Part shown: one piece after another, positions 6,763-15,018 of the stretch
Numbering within the stretch: the first letter of the stretch is position 1
Layout of the letters: the number at the start of each line of letters is the position of its first letter
Assembly: GCA_027030635.1 (NCBI GenBank)
Contig: JALVES010000141.1
Coordinates: 1 to 35,602, forward strand
DNA from: Saprospiraceae bacterium
GTDB lineage: Bacteria; Bacteroidota; Bacteroidia; Chitinophagales; Saprospiraceae
Direction of reading: 5' to 3'
Length of the DNA: 35,602 nt
Position numbers and translations under genes: made by a program
Notes under the pieces: model-generated
Told to the model about the DNA's origin: nothing
Seen by the model: only the letters and a program-made list of their open reading frames with translations
Database searches by the model: none

Positions 6763-9060
6763 TTATCTGAAGAGGAGTACATCTCCACTTATTGTTCCTT
6801 TCATTCCCGTAAGGGGATTGATGTATTCAAACAGATAGATGTAAATGCCCGAATTGGCATCTTGCCCGTCCCAGGCAAAAGGCTCTGTTGTGATTTCTGC
6901 GACCATACTGCCCCAGCGATTAAAAATAGTAAGTTTTACAGGAATGAAATTTTTGCCTTGAGCTAAAAACAGCTCATTGAAGCCGTCTCCATTGGGGCTA
7001 AAGGCGTTGGGTAAAAAGACAGCTTCGGCACAAGAAGAATCCACTGCGATGCGAAAAGTGTCGGTTAAGACGCAGTGATCTACTTCAATGGAAAGGGTAT
7101 AGAGACCTTCTGTAGGTAAAAGCTCAGGCCAATTTTCTACCGGTTTTCCATTTATGGAAATACCTGTGTCGAAAGGGGTTTCTGCATACAGTTCATAAGG
7201 CAAGAAAATTTCACAGAGGGTGGTATCCGGAGGGATGGCAATAGGCGCTTCGCCTTGGAGCAGTTCGTCGGTGAAGTTGATTTCTGTGGAAGCAGAGGCC
7301 TCACAAAAGCCATCTCCCACAGTTACCTGATAAAAGCCGCCTTGTAATACTTCTAAAGAAGTTGAGTGTATGTTGCCACTCCAGTTGTACGATGAAATGG
7401 GACGATTTGAATGGACGGTTAATTCAAGAGGAGGGGTGCAGTAAGTTCCATCTTGTTCAATACTTGCTTCTAATTCGGGCAAAACCACGATTGTTTGTTC
7501 GTGGCTGTAAAGGCAGCCCAGATACCATATCGTTTGAGTCAATGTATAGACGCCGGGCTCTGAGAAAGAATGCTGAAAGTCAGGAGTGTTTTCTATGGCG
7601 CTTAAAGGCATTCCGTTTTCGAACAGCTCCCACCTGTTTTTACTTGCCAGGCTGTTTGAGGTGTTTGAAGTGGATATGCTTTCTCCAACGCAAATGGTAT
7701 CGGGGACAGTAAAGAAGGCGGAGGGCTCTGTCGGGCTTTGGCAAACATCGGTTAAGAGAATCTGTACCGTATCTATAGCCAAAGATACAGCGATAAGAGA
7801 GTCAATAGTACTTATGGATGTGGAGAAAGAGGAAAGCTCTAAAGAGACAGGAAAGCTTTGCAGGCAAGCCGGGAAAACGGGGCAGTCGTCAAGCAGACCC
7901 AAAGAGTCGGTTCTCGCTATGGTGAAATTAGGCAATAGTTCCCCCTCCGGCGTGATTCGTTGTTGACTGGATAACAACAAGGCGCCATTGCCAAGTACAA
8001 TGATTTTGGGATCGTGGAAGGGATACCCCCGCTGGGATACAATATTTCCGTTTGCATCTAAAGTTGCTAATACTGCCGGAAAAAAGCCTGTAGTGGAATA
8101 GCCCAAAAGGAGAGAACCATCGCTTTGTTGCAGTAGAGAAAGGTCGTTGTACTCAAAAGCTTCTCCATAAAATACTTTAGACCACAAAAGATTGAGTTCC
8201 TTGTCAAATTTAGCAACGATGGCATTGTTTTCGTTCCCGGTAACCCCCGTGGTGTCTTTCATGCTTCCTATGGCAAAGAAACCATTGTTGCTTTGAATTA
8301 GTTTTTTGAAATTTATATCTCCGGCGATGAGCATGGAGCCGGGACTTCCATCCGGATATACCTGGATCAAAAAACTGCGCTGCTCTCCGTTTATTCCCGT
8401 GATGTCTATGAAATGCCCTAAAACAAAAAAGGAATTGGCTTCAGCATCAAACAGTACGTCATACGACAGGAGTTTAAAAGGTGCAAATTCAGGTTTTATA
8501 AAATTTATTCCTTTCTGCCAGATGAGGGTGCCATCCGGAGCAAAGTAATACAATTGTAAACTTCCGGAAGCGTTACCTCCGGTAAAGGCAATAAGGGTGT
8601 TCCCGTTTGTATCTGTACTAAAGCCTTCGCCACTACCCGGTGTAGCTTTGCTTTTTGCCCACAGGCTACCGCTTTCCGTGTCGTAATGAATGAACAGAGC
8701 CCCGAGTGGATTGGTGCCTTGCAAAAGGTTAACACTTGTCCCCTGATAAATTCCTTTCTGAAAGAAGGAAAACAATATAGAACCTATTTGAGGTGGATAT
8801 ATTTCTAAGGCATCCAAAGTGTCTTGCAGCTCATTGGGCTGAAAAAGTATCAATTTATGAGCCAAAGTCGTAGAGGGAGGGGAATAAGTAATTCCCCGTA
8901 TGTCGTCCGCCTCGTTGGCAACAACGTCTCCTAAGCGATAGCCCGGAAAGGCCATGCTCTTTTGAAAAGGGAGCATCTGGCCGGCTAAGCCCCAATGCAG
9001 AAAAGAAAGCGCCGAGACCAATAAACAATATCTATGTATAAAGGTCATTTTGGAAAGCAT
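6763..9060 (-). CDS. Secreted protein with PKD-like region and T9SS type B (gliding-associated, CHU_C) C-terminal domain
   Basis: A 765-residue exported protein. An N-terminal signal peptide (about residues 5-27, ending near LAGQ) leads into roughly 400 residues with several strand-turn repeats reading like kelch/propeller-type segments. These are followed by PKD/Ig-like modules in the second half (SFSEPGVYTLTQTI, GGFYQVTVGDG and GLYTLSIEVDH are typical). The last 85 residues are the CHU_C type B sorting domain: PNAFSPNGDGFNELF, then LTIFNRWGSMV, then FAWDGQD and SGIYIYLFEY. This type is recognised by the T9SS and often serves very large surface proteins in gliding Bacteroidota. Cargo function is unknown. 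No T9SS machinery genes lie nearby. Confidence 0.9.
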   Translation of the reverse strand: MLSKMTFIHRYCLLVSALSFLHWGLAGQMLPFQKSMAFPGYRLGDVVANEADDIRGITYSPPSTTLAHKLILFQPNELQDTLDALEIYPPQIGSILFSFFQKGIYQGTSVNLLQGTNPLGALFIHYDTESGSLWAKSKATPGSGEGFSTDTNGNTLIAFTGGNASGSLQLYYFAPDGTLIWQKGINFIKPEFAPFKLLSYDVLFDAEANSFFVLGHFIDITGINGEQRSFLIQVYPDGSPGSMLIAGDINFKKLIQSNNGFFAIGSMKDTTGVTGNENNAIVAKFDKELNLLWSKVFYGEAFEYNDLSLLQQSDGSLLLGYSTTGFFPAVLATLDANGNIVSQRGYPFHDPKIIVLGNGALLLSSQQRITPEGELLPNFTIARTDSLGLLDDCPVFPACLQSFPVSLELSSFSTSISTIDSLIAVSLAIDTVQILLTDVCQSPTEPSAFFTVPDTICVGESISTSNTSNSLASKNRWELFENGMPLSAIENTPDFQHSFSEPGVYTLTQTIWYLGCLYSHEQTIVVLPELEASIEQDGTYCTPPLELTVHSNRPISSYNWSGNIHSTSLEVLQGGFYQVTVGDGFCEASASTEINFTDELLQGEAPIAIPPDTTLCEIFLPYELYAETPFDTGISINGKPVENWPELLPTEGLYTLSIEVDHCVLTDTFRIAVDSSCAEAVFLPNAFSPNGDGFNELFLAQGKNFIPVKLTIFNRWGSMVAEITTEPFAWDGQDANSGIYIYLFEYINPLTGMKGTISGDVLLFR

Positions 9061-9358
9061 GTCAGAAAGTTGTGTTGATTAGGTGATTGTTATGGGCTCC
9101 GAAACATAACTTTGTTGGCTACAGCTACCTGGTTCATTAAAGTTAGTGTCTTCGCAAATTATCCGGAAAGTTATTGTCCATGAAGTTACGCTTTTTTTCT
9201 TTTTACGCAAGAAAAACATGAAAAATGTCGGAAGGATGACAAGTGGCATTGCCTGCCTGGCAAAGGGTGTTGGTGGAATCGGGTAAATCGGTGGAAGCGG
9301 GACTCAATCTGTGTCAATCTGTGTAATCTGTGGACGGAATGAGGGCAGCAGGCAGGCC
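9061..9358. other. Gene-free gap upstream of panB, left part
   Basis: No gene is supported here. It should contain the promoter of the minus-strand T9SS gene, but only near-misses to a -7 box are visible on that strand (TAACTTTA at 9145-9138). A perfect TAnnTTTG (TAACTTTG, 9107-9114) faces right but leads to no gene. The right part holds G/A-rich degenerate repeats and the AATCTGTG repeat. Confidence 0.5.
9304..9333 (+). repeat. AATCTGTG-type degenerate repeat, copy 2
   Basis: Two exact 10-bp units TCAATCTGTG (9304-9313 and 9314-9323) followed by a TAATCTGTGG variant. It shares the core GTGTAATCTGTG with 4478-4489 in the other large gap. Confidence 0.7.
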
Positions 9359-9418
9359 CACATTAGACGCGAAGCGTCCACATTAGCGCCATAGGCGCCA
9401 CATTAGGCACAAAGCGCC
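9359..9418 (+). repeat. Three tandem 20-bp mini-hairpin units (CACATTA + 5-bp inverted arms)
   Basis: Three contiguous units of exactly 20 bp. Each has a constant CACATTA, a 5-nt arm, a 3-nt loop (GAA, ATA, AAA) and a complementary 5-nt arm: GACGC/GCGTC, GCGCC/GGCGC and GGCAC/GCGCC (one mismatch). The arms change between units while pairing is kept in the first two. A fourth CACATT begins at 9419 and the panB -7 box follows at 9429, so the array occupies the place where a -33 region would be. Confidence 0.85.
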
Positions 9419-9428
9419 CACATTTCCC

Positions 9429-9436
9429 TATCTTTG
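9429..9436 (+). promoter_or_regulatory. Probable -7 box (TATCTTTG) for panB
   Basis: A perfect Bacteroidota TAnnTTTG element 40 bp before the panB start. No clear TTTG is found 19-21 bp upstream, where the mini-hairpin array sits, so the -33 contribution is uncertain. Confidence 0.6.
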
Positions 9437-9475
9437 CCCCCAAAGCAGCCCTAAAGCAACAACCAAAGCAAAATT

Positions 9476-10294
9476 ATGTCAGCAAGCACAAAGCCCGTAA
9501 AGCGCGTTACCACCCACATCCTGCAGGCTATGAAGGAGCGTGGCGAGAAAATCTCCATGCTCACGGCCTACGATTTTTCCATGGCCGGCATTTTGGATGC
9601 GGCCGGTATTGACGTGCTTTTGGTAGGCGATTCGGCCTCCAATGTCATGGCAGGGCATGAGACGACCCTGCCCATTACCTTAGATCAGATGATCTATCAT
9701 GCCTCTTCCGTGGTGCGGGCCGTGAAGCGGGCTCTTGTGGTGGTGGATCTGCCCTTTGGCTCTTACCAGGGCAATTCCAAGGAGGCCCTGGCTTCGACCA
9801 TTCGCATTATGAAGGAATCCGGCGCCCATGCCGTGAAGATTGAGGGCGGGAAGGAGATTGAGGAGTCCGTCAGGCGCATCATCTCTGCCGGCGTGCCGGT
9901 GATGGGGCATTTGGGCTTGACGCCCCAATCCATTTACAAGTTTGGCACTTATACCGTGCGGGCCAAAGAAGAGGCCGAGGCCCGGAAGCTCAAAGAGGAT
10001 GCGCTGCTGCTGCAGGAACTGGGTTGCTTTGCCATTGTGTTGGAGAAAATTCCCGCTGCTCTTGGCAAGGAGGTCTCAGAGATGCTGCACATCCCCACCA
10101 TAGGTATAGGCGCCGGCCCCGATGTGGACGGCCAGGTGTTGGTAACTCACGATATGCTGGGCATCACCAAGAATTTTCATCCCCGCTTTTTGCGCCGTTA
10201 TCTGGAGTTGTACGATGCCATCAAAGAAGCCACGGAGCACTACATCAAAGATGTCAAAGAAGGGGATTTTCCCAACGAACAGGAGCAATATTGA
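9476..10294 (+). CDS. panB: 3-methyl-2-oxobutanoate hydroxymethyltransferase (ketopantoate synthase)
   Basis: PanB adds a hydroxymethyl group from 5,10-methylenetetrahydrofolate to 2-oxoisovalerate, the first committed step of pantothenate and CoA synthesis, in the cytoplasm. The 272-residue protein has the full TIM-barrel motif set: LTAYD at 29-33, [11 protein letters not shown] at 48-58 (metal-binding Asp52), DLPFGSYQ at 91-98 (Asp91), VKIEGG at 120-125 (Lys121), [10 protein letters not shown] near 143-152 and the catalytic Glu190 in FAIVLEKIP, followed by [15 protein letters not shown]. Length is normal. It begins a short plus-strand run with two lipoprotein genes at gaps of 38 and 58 nt. 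No panC or panD is nearby. Identification is secure. Confidence 0.97.
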   Translation: MSASTKPVKRVTTHILQAMKERGEKISMLTAYDFSMAGILDAAGIDVLLVGDSASNVMAGHETTLPITLDQMIYHASSVVRAVKRALVVVDLPFGSYQGNSKEALASTIRIMKESGAHAVKIEGGKEIEESVRRIISAGVPVMGHLGLTPQSIYKFGTYTVRAKEEAEARKLKEDALLLQELGCFAIVLEKIPAALGKEVSEMLHIPTIGIGAGPDVDGQVLVTHDMLGITKNFHPRFLRRYLELYDAIKEATEHYIKDVKEGDFPNEQEQY

Positions 10295-10332
10295 TTCCTC
10301 TTACGAATCACTTACAAACTAAAACAAGCCTT

Positions 10333-10875
10333 ATGAAAAGTTCTTTTTTCTTTGTCGCCCTGTTGGCCATGCTGGCCCTCGGCGCCTGTAAATCCGAGCC
10401 CGAAGCCGAAGCCGGAGACGGAAACAAAACAGATGCTTCTTCCAAACCGGCCGCTCAGTCGCAGGAAGACGTCATTGGCATCGTGCCTTACGAGGGCGGC
10501 GTGCTCAGTGAGCAGTCTCTGAATCTGTTGGACGCCCTGTCTTCAGGCTATTGGTATGTGCATGCTTATTTGACTTTTAAAGACCGCAAGGAAAATTTTG
10601 AAAAGCACAAAGGTCGCTGGTATCAATTTACCCGAGACGGACACATCACTGCCGGTAAATGGAAAGAAGCAGTTACACAGGGAACCTGGACCTATTATCC
10701 GCAAAAGGCCATTTTGACCATTCGCACAGAAGACCCCTCTTATACAGGCGAATTTACCATTAAGGCTGCTACTGATTTCTCTGTGATGATTTGGGTAGGT
10801 ACCGAAACTTACCAACAAACCGATGTGCAGGCCAAGTTGGAAAACTACCTTCAGCTCATGGATACCCTGCCTTGA
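10333..10875 (+). CDS. Small lipoprotein of unknown function
   Basis: A 180-residue predicted lipoprotein. The signal peptide ends in a lipobox LGAC with the lipidated cysteine at residue 19. An acidic, low-complexity linker (residues 20-50) follows, then a small beta-rich domain with alternating aromatic strands (GRWYQFTRDGHITAGKW, QGTWTYYP). The domain resembles lipocalin-like or copper-resistance-like 'how much is bound' folds, but I do not recognise a named family. The start ATG is fixed by the signal peptide; the reading frame is open much further upstream inside panB, but that part is not coding. It may be co-transcribed with panB. Function cannot be assigned. Confidence 0.8.
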   Translation: MKSSFFFVALLAMLALGACKSEPEAEAGDGNKTDASSKPAAQSQEDVIGIVPYEGGVLSEQSLNLLDALSSGYWYVHAYLTFKDRKENFEKHKGRWYQFTRDGHITAGKWKEAVTQGTWTYYPQKAILTIRTEDPSYTGEFTIKAATDFSVMIWVGTETYQQTDVQAKLENYLQLMDTLP

Positions 10876-10933
10876 TGTAAGAGTTTGCAACTGCCTGTCG
10901 GCGTACGCAACCATAGACCTAAAAAAAAACACC

Positions 10934-11800
10934 ATGAGATTCTTAAGCTTCTTCTTTCTCCTCCTCACATTGCTCGCCTGCAAGAATGAGCAAAAGCCTC
11001 AGGACAGTGAAACGCCCACTCCCGAGCAACAGCAACAACAGCCTGAGCAAACCGCCGAAGACAAGGCCCTGGCGCTCGAGCCTATAGACCCCATTGCCCT
11101 GCAGGGCGTGCGCACGCGCTGGTCGTGGATTGGCACGGGCATCTCAGAGGTGAAGTCCGTAAAATCTGTGCCCGGGCTCAAGGCCGAAATTTTGCCGGAA
11201 GGCGATTTGCTCTTTACCATCGTGGGCGACATCGGTTCGCTCAACGTGGTGCAACTCGAAACGCCCGAGGGCAGAGTAGATTTATTGTTGCGCGAGGCCG
11301 GAAACATACCGGCGGCTTTCCGCTTAAAAGACAAGGGCTACAAAGACGTGCGCGTAGTGGGCGACATGAACAACTGGGATGCCTCCCGCGGCCTGATGGT
11401 GAAAAAAGGCAAGGTCTGGGAGCTCATCTTCCCCCTGCCTCCCGGCAACTATCGCTATCGCTTTGTCGTTGATGGCAAGCCCATGCCCGATCCCATCAAT
11501 CCCAATAAGGGCAAAGACGATCAGGGACAGCCGGTTTCCGTCTATAAGATCAAACCCAAAGGCGGCAGCAAGCAGGCCCTGCCGGAGGTCGAACTGGTGG
11601 AAGTGGATGGGCCCGTGGTGCATTTGCATTTGCCGAAAGGCGGCGTAGCCATAGCGCTGCTCAACAACCGCCAAATGCCCGTCAAACTACAGGATCAAGA
11701 GGCCTTTGTACAGCTTCCGCAAAATGCAAGTGGAACCTTGCGGGTTTACGTGCAAAACGAAGCCGGCCTGGGCGGGCCTCTGGTGGTGCCCGTTCCTTAA
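10934..11800 (+). CDS. Lipoprotein with a glycogen-binding (CBM48/AMPK-beta type) E-set domain
   Basis: A 288-residue predicted lipoprotein with lipobox LLAC (Cys16) and a Gln/Glu/Pro-rich spacer. A first beta domain (about residues 55-120) is followed by a CBM48-like module at about 122-205: DVRVVGDMNNWD, KGKVWELIFPLPPGNYRYRFVVDG, then PDPINP. These are the carbohydrate-binding tryptophans and the loop that normally sit in front of a GH13 alpha-amylase or cyclomaltodextrinase barrel. Here the protein stops about 80 residues later with no barrel, and the next gene is unrelated. It may be a stand-alone glycan-binding surface lipoprotein or the surviving N-terminal part of a GH13 enzyme. The downstream 55 bp do not read as a continuing barrel in any frame I checked. 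Confidence 0.82.
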   Translation: MRFLSFFFLLLTLLACKNEQKPQDSETPTPEQQQQQPEQTAEDKALALEPIDPIALQGVRTRWSWIGTGISEVKSVKSVPGLKAEILPEGDLLFTIVGDIGSLNVVQLETPEGRVDLLLREAGNIPAAFRLKDKGYKDVRVVGDMNNWDASRGLMVKKGKVWELIFPLPPGNYRYRFVVDGKPMPDPINPNKGKDDQGQPVSVYKIKPKGGSKQALPEVELVEVDGPVVHLHLPKGGVAIALLNNRQMPVKLQDQEAFVQLPQNASGTLRVYVQNEAGLGGPLVVPVP

Positions 11801-11821
11801 ACTTCCGTCAGCAGTCTGACA

Positions 11822-11851
11822 TTTGGGAATTGCGGGAGAAACCTATCTTTG
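11822..11851 (+). promoter_or_regulatory. Bacteroidota promoter for the DUF4249 gene (TTTG-N18-TATCTTTG)
   Basis: A -33 element TTTG (11822-11825) and a -7 element TATCTTTG (11844-11851) at a spacing close to the phylum norm. The -7 box ends only 4 nt before the ATG at 11856, so transcription would begin at or next to the start codon and the mRNA would be leaderless. Confidence 0.7.
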
Positions 11852-11855
11852 CGGC

Positions 11856-12863
11856 ATGAAAAAAATCGTCTATTCGCTTCTGATACTCTCTTTTTTGCTT
11901 TCGCAAAATGCGTGCAAAGAGGAATTGATTCTCTCTGCTCCCTGGAAGGACATCCCCGTGGTCTATGCCATGATTAACCGTTTGGATACCGCTTATTACG
12001 TGCGCATAGAAAAAGTCTTCATAGACCCCGCCGGAGATGCGGCCGAGGTGGCCATGAATCCGGATTCCATTTACTATCCCGAAGACGCCCTTACCGTCTT
12101 TCTGACCAACAAGCAAACCGGCCAGAAAGTGGAATTGCAGCGGGTAGATGGCGCGGCGGAGGGCTATCCCCGCGAGCAGGGGCCCTTTGCCGACATGCCC
12201 AACTATCTGTACAAACTGAAAGCCTCTCAACTGCCCCTGACGGGAAAAGAACCCCTCTTGCTGACCATTGAGCGTCAGGGCGATTTGCCCGATGTAACAG
12301 CCGAAGCTGTCGTCCTCGGTGAAATTAAACCCTCCGGCATTCAGGATATGTCGCAGGTTACTTTTAAATACGACCAGGAGCGCTCCTTTCGCTGGACCAG
12401 CGGCTCCGAAGCCCGCATCTTTGACGTGGAAATGCACATCCACTACGATGAGTGGACTGCCGGAAGCCCCGATGTGGAAACCAAAACCCTGGTCTGGCCC
12501 ATGGCCCTCGGCGTACCTCACGACGACAATTCTTCCACCACCGTTGTGAAAATAGAAGGCATCAATTTCTTCACCTATCTGGCCGCTTCCCTCGAAGCTG
12601 ACCCCAACACTTTGAGGCAATTCAAAGGCATGGATATGGTCGTTACCGGTGCAGGCGAAGCCATTGAGCAATACATCAGAATTACGGAATCCAATACCGG
12701 CATCACCAGCGCTCAGGAACTCCCGCTCTACACCAATGTGGAAAACGGCCTGGGCATCTTCAGCTCCATAACCCGCGGCGCCGTCTATAACCTCCAGCTC
12801 AGCGCAACCAGCCTTGAATTACTCAAAAACGGGGAATATACTCAGGAGCTTAATTTTCAATAG
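11856..12863 (+). CDS. DUF4249 family lipoprotein
   Basis: A 335-residue predicted lipoprotein. Its signal peptide ends at a SQNAC lipobox-like site, followed by the DUF4249 signature near the N-terminus (LSAPWKDIPVVYAMINRLDTAYYVRIEKVF). The rest is beta-rich without obvious catalytic residues. In Bacteroidota this family usually sits beside a TonB-dependent receptor as an outer-membrane accessory protein; no such receptor is present here, so it is an orphan. The ATG at 11856 is chosen because it begins the signal peptide (MKKIVYSLLILSF); a longer frame opens at 11823 but lies inside the promoter. Confidence 0.85.
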   Translation: MKKIVYSLLILSFLLSQNACKEELILSAPWKDIPVVYAMINRLDTAYYVRIEKVFIDPAGDAAEVAMNPDSIYYPEDALTVFLTNKQTGQKVELQRVDGAAEGYPREQGPFADMPNYLYKLKASQLPLTGKEPLLLTIERQGDLPDVTAEAVVLGEIKPSGIQDMSQVTFKYDQERSFRWTSGSEARIFDVEMHIHYDEWTAGSPDVETKTLVWPMALGVPHDDNSSTTVVKIEGINFFTYLAASLEADPNTLRQFKGMDMVVTGAGEAIEQYIRITESNTGITSAQELPLYTNVENGLGIFSSITRGAVYNLQLSATSLELLKNGEYTQELNFQ

Positions 12864-12869
12864 ATGTCA

Positions 12870-12877
12870 TAGTTTTG
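12870..12877 (+). promoter_or_regulatory. Possible housekeeping -7 box (TAGTTTTG) upstream of dnaK
   Basis: A perfect TAnnTTTG seven bases after the DUF4249 stop. No good -33 TTTG is visible at the right distance. If used, it would give dnaK a second, housekeeping promoter with a leader of about 120 nt. Confidence 0.35.
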
Positions 12878-12895
12878 TCTTAAACCTCCCCATTT

Positions 12896-12911
12896 CCTGA
12901 CTTTTTGTCAG
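12896..12911 (+). other. Short hairpin CTGAC-TTTTT-GTCAG before the dnaK promoter
   Basis: Five-bp perfect arms around a five-T loop, followed by TTTT. It could be a weak terminator for the DUF4249 gene or an upstream binding site for the dnaK promoter 12 bp further on. Confidence 0.4.
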
Positions 12912-12922
12912 TTTTGGACGCT

Positions 12923-12938
12923 TGGCACATCCCTTGCA
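12923..12938 (+). promoter_or_regulatory. Sigma-54 (-24/-12) promoter for dnaK
   Basis: TTGGCAC, five bases, then TTGCA matches the RpoN consensus TGGCAC-N5-TTGC(A/T) at every key position. The GG (12924-12925) and GC (12936-12937) dinucleotides are exactly 12 bp apart, as -24/-12 promoters require. The start of transcription would be near 12948, giving a leader of about 54 nt before the dnaK ATG at 13002. The site is intergenic and correctly oriented. An enhancer-binding activator would be needed; none is encoded in this window. Confidence 0.65.
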
Positions 12939-13001
12939 ATAGGACAAGTGTGTTTATACACCTTGTGAAATCAGCCAACTCAAACTAAAAAATAAACTGA
13001 C

Positions 13002-14924
13002 ATGGGAAAAATCATAGGAATTGACTTGGGAACCACGAACTCTGTCGTTGCCGTTATGGAGGGCAACGAGCCTGTAGTTATTCCCAATGAAGAAGGAAAA
13101 CGCACCACGCCTTCGGTGGTGGCTTTCCTCGATAATGGTGAGCGCAAAATTGGTGACCCGGCCAAGCGTCAGGCCATCACAAACTCGCATCGCACCATTT
13201 CCTCCATCAAGCGCTTTATGGGGCGTCGTTATTCGGAAGTGAAAGACGAAATCAAAAAAGTGCCTTATAAAGTCGTACAAGGACCCAACGATACCGTTCG
13301 CGTAGAAGTGGATGGTCGCATGTACTCGCCCCAGGAAATTTCTGCCATGATCCTTCAAAAAATGAAGAAAGTGGCCAGCGACTTTCTGGGCCAGGAAGTG
13401 AAGGAAGCGGTGATTACCGTTCCGGCTTACTTCAACGACTCCCAGCGCCAGGCTACCAAAGAAGCCGGTGAAATTGCCGGTCTGACGGTCAAACGCATCG
13501 TCAACGAGCCTACGGCTGCGGCCCTGGCTTATGGCCTGGACAAAAAAGACAAAGAAGTTACCGTTGCAGTGTATGACCTCGGCGGGGGTACCTTCGACAT
13601 CTCCATCCTCGACCTCGGGGGCGGCGTTTTTGAAGTGAAAGCTACCAATGGCGACACCCACCTCGGTGGAGACGACTTCGACCAGGTACTCATTGACTAT
13701 CTGGCCGATGAGTTCAAGAAAGACGAAGGCATAGACCTTCGCAAAGACCCCATGGCTTTGCAACGCCTGAAAGAAGCCGCCGAAAAGGCCAAGATTGAAC
13801 TGTCTTCTACGACGGAGACGGAGGTCAATCTGCCCTACATCACGGCTGTGGACGGCGTGCCCAAGCACCTGGTCAGGAAAATCACGCGTGCGCAATTTGA
13901 AAAAATGGTGGACTCCCTGATTCAGCGCACCATTGGCCCGGTGAAGCAGGCTTTGAAAGATGCCGGTATTACGGCCAAAGATGTGGATGAAATCATCATG
14001 GTCGGTGGTTCTACCCGTATTCCCGCCGTGCAGGCTGCCGTGGAGAAATTCTTCGGCAAGAAACTGCACAAAGGCGTGAACCCCGATGAGGTAGTGGCCA
14101 TAGGTGCCGCCATTCAGGGTGGTATCCTCAGCGGCGATGTGCAGGATGTGATTCTGCTCGACGTTACGCCTCTGTCTATGGGTATCGAAACCATGGGTGG
14201 TGTGTACGACGTCATCATCCCCGCAAATACCACCGTGCCGGTACACAAGACGAAAGTGTATTCTACGGCTGCAGACAACCAGCCCTCTGTGGAGATTCAC
14301 GTCTTGCAGGGTGAGCGCCCCATGGCTAAGGACAACCGCACCGTAGCCCGCTTCATCCTCGATGGCATCCCGCCTGCTCCGCGTGGTGTACCTCAAATCG
14401 AAGTGAGCTTCGACATTGACGCCAACGGTATCCTGCAGGTAACGGCCAAAGACAAAGGCACCGGCAAAGAGCAGTCTGTACGCGTCGAAGCTTCTACGGG
14501 CCTGACCAAAGAAGAAATCGAAAAGATGAAGGCCGAAGCTGCCGCTCATGCCGAGGAAGACCGCAAGGCCCGCGAGCGCGCCGAAAAACTCAATGCCGCC
14601 GATTCGCTCATCTTCCAGAGCGAAAAGCAATTGAACGAGTACGGTGAGAAACTGCCCGACGACAAGAAAAGCGCCATCGAAAGCGCTCTGAACGAACTGC
14701 GCGAAGCCCATAAGAGCGAAGACCTGGCCGCCATTGACAGCGCCATGGAAAAACTCAATGCCGCATGGCAGGCTGCCAGTGCAGAAATGTACCAGGCAAG
14801 CCAGGGCGATGCCGCAGCCGGCAACGGCGCCGGAGCCGGAGCCGGAACCTCTGACGCAGGCAGCACAGGCGCCGATGACGTTACGGATGTCGAATTCGAA
14901 GAAGTCGAAGACGACAACAAATAA
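13002..14924 (+). CDS. dnaK: Molecular chaperone DnaK (Hsp70)
   Basis: Cytoplasmic ATP-dependent chaperone that binds exposed hydrophobic segments of client proteins with DnaJ and GrpE. All 640 residues follow the family: phosphate-1 motif [15 protein letters not shown] at 4-18, KRFMG near 67-71, the second phosphate motif [12 protein letters not shown] near 194-205, the adenosine motif [14 protein letters not shown] near 329-342, the interdomain linker with VLLDVTPLS near 387-395, the substrate-binding domain, and a Gly/Ala/Asp-rich tail ending in [11 protein letters not shown]. It stands alone, without grpE, dnaJ or hrcA neighbours, between its own promoter region and a strong terminator. 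Confidence 0.99.
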   Translation: MGKIIGIDLGTTNSVVAVMEGNEPVVIPNEEGKRTTPSVVAFLDNGERKIGDPAKRQAITNSHRTISSIKRFMGRRYSEVKDEIKKVPYKVVQGPNDTVRVEVDGRMYSPQEISAMILQKMKKVASDFLGQEVKEAVITVPAYFNDSQRQATKEAGEIAGLTVKRIVNEPTAAALAYGLDKKDKEVTVAVYDLGGGTFDISILDLGGGVFEVKATNGDTHLGGDDFDQVLIDYLADEFKKDEGIDLRKDPMALQRLKEAAEKAKIELSSTTETEVNLPYITAVDGVPKHLVRKITRAQFEKMVDSLIQRTIGPVKQALKDAGITAKDVDEIIMVGGSTRIPAVQAAVEKFFGKKLHKGVNPDEVVAIGAAIQGGILSGDVQDVILLDVTPLSMGIETMGGVYDVIIPANTTVPVHKTKVYSTAADNQPSVEIHVLQGERPMAKDNRTVARFILDGIPPAPRGVPQIEVSFDIDANGILQVTAKDKGTGKEQSVRVEASTGLTKEEIEKMKAEAAAHAEEDRKARERAEKLNAADSLIFQSEKQLNEYGEKLPDDKKSAIESALNELREAHKSEDLAAIDSAMEKLNAAWQAASAEMYQASQGDAAAGNGAGAGAGTSDAGSTGADDVTDVEFEEVEDDNK

Positions 14925-14965
14925 CAGGAACAGAGAACTTGCAGCCCGCTGCAAGCCAGGACTTC

Positions 14966-14998
14966 AAAGCGCCGGCCCAAAGGCCGGCGCTTTTTTTA
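14966..14998 (+). terminator. Rho-independent terminator of dnaK
   Basis: A perfect GC-rich stem (GCGCCGGCC pairs with GGCCGGCGC, extended by AAA/TTT) with a four-base loop CAAA, running straight into TTTTTTTATT. It starts 41 bp after the dnaK stop. Confidence 0.93.
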
Positions 14999-15018
14999 TT
15001 CCAACCATTAAAAAAGTT

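Noticed and set aside
9107-9114. Perfect -7 box TAACTTTG facing right in the gap before panB
   Set aside because: It lies over 360 bp from panB with no open frame after it and no -33 element; probably a chance match.
9359-9418. Possible CRISPR or attachment site
   Set aside because: Fixed 20-bp units without unique spacers, and no integrase or cas genes nearby.
11808-12671. Minus-strand open frame opposite the DUF4249 gene
   Set aside because: No signal peptide or recognisable motif, and the opposite strand has a lipoprotein signature and promoter.
12954-14954. A 666-codon open frame on the minus strand opposite dnaK
   Set aside because: It is the antisense shadow of a highly biased coding sequence; the plus strand encodes an unmistakable DnaK.
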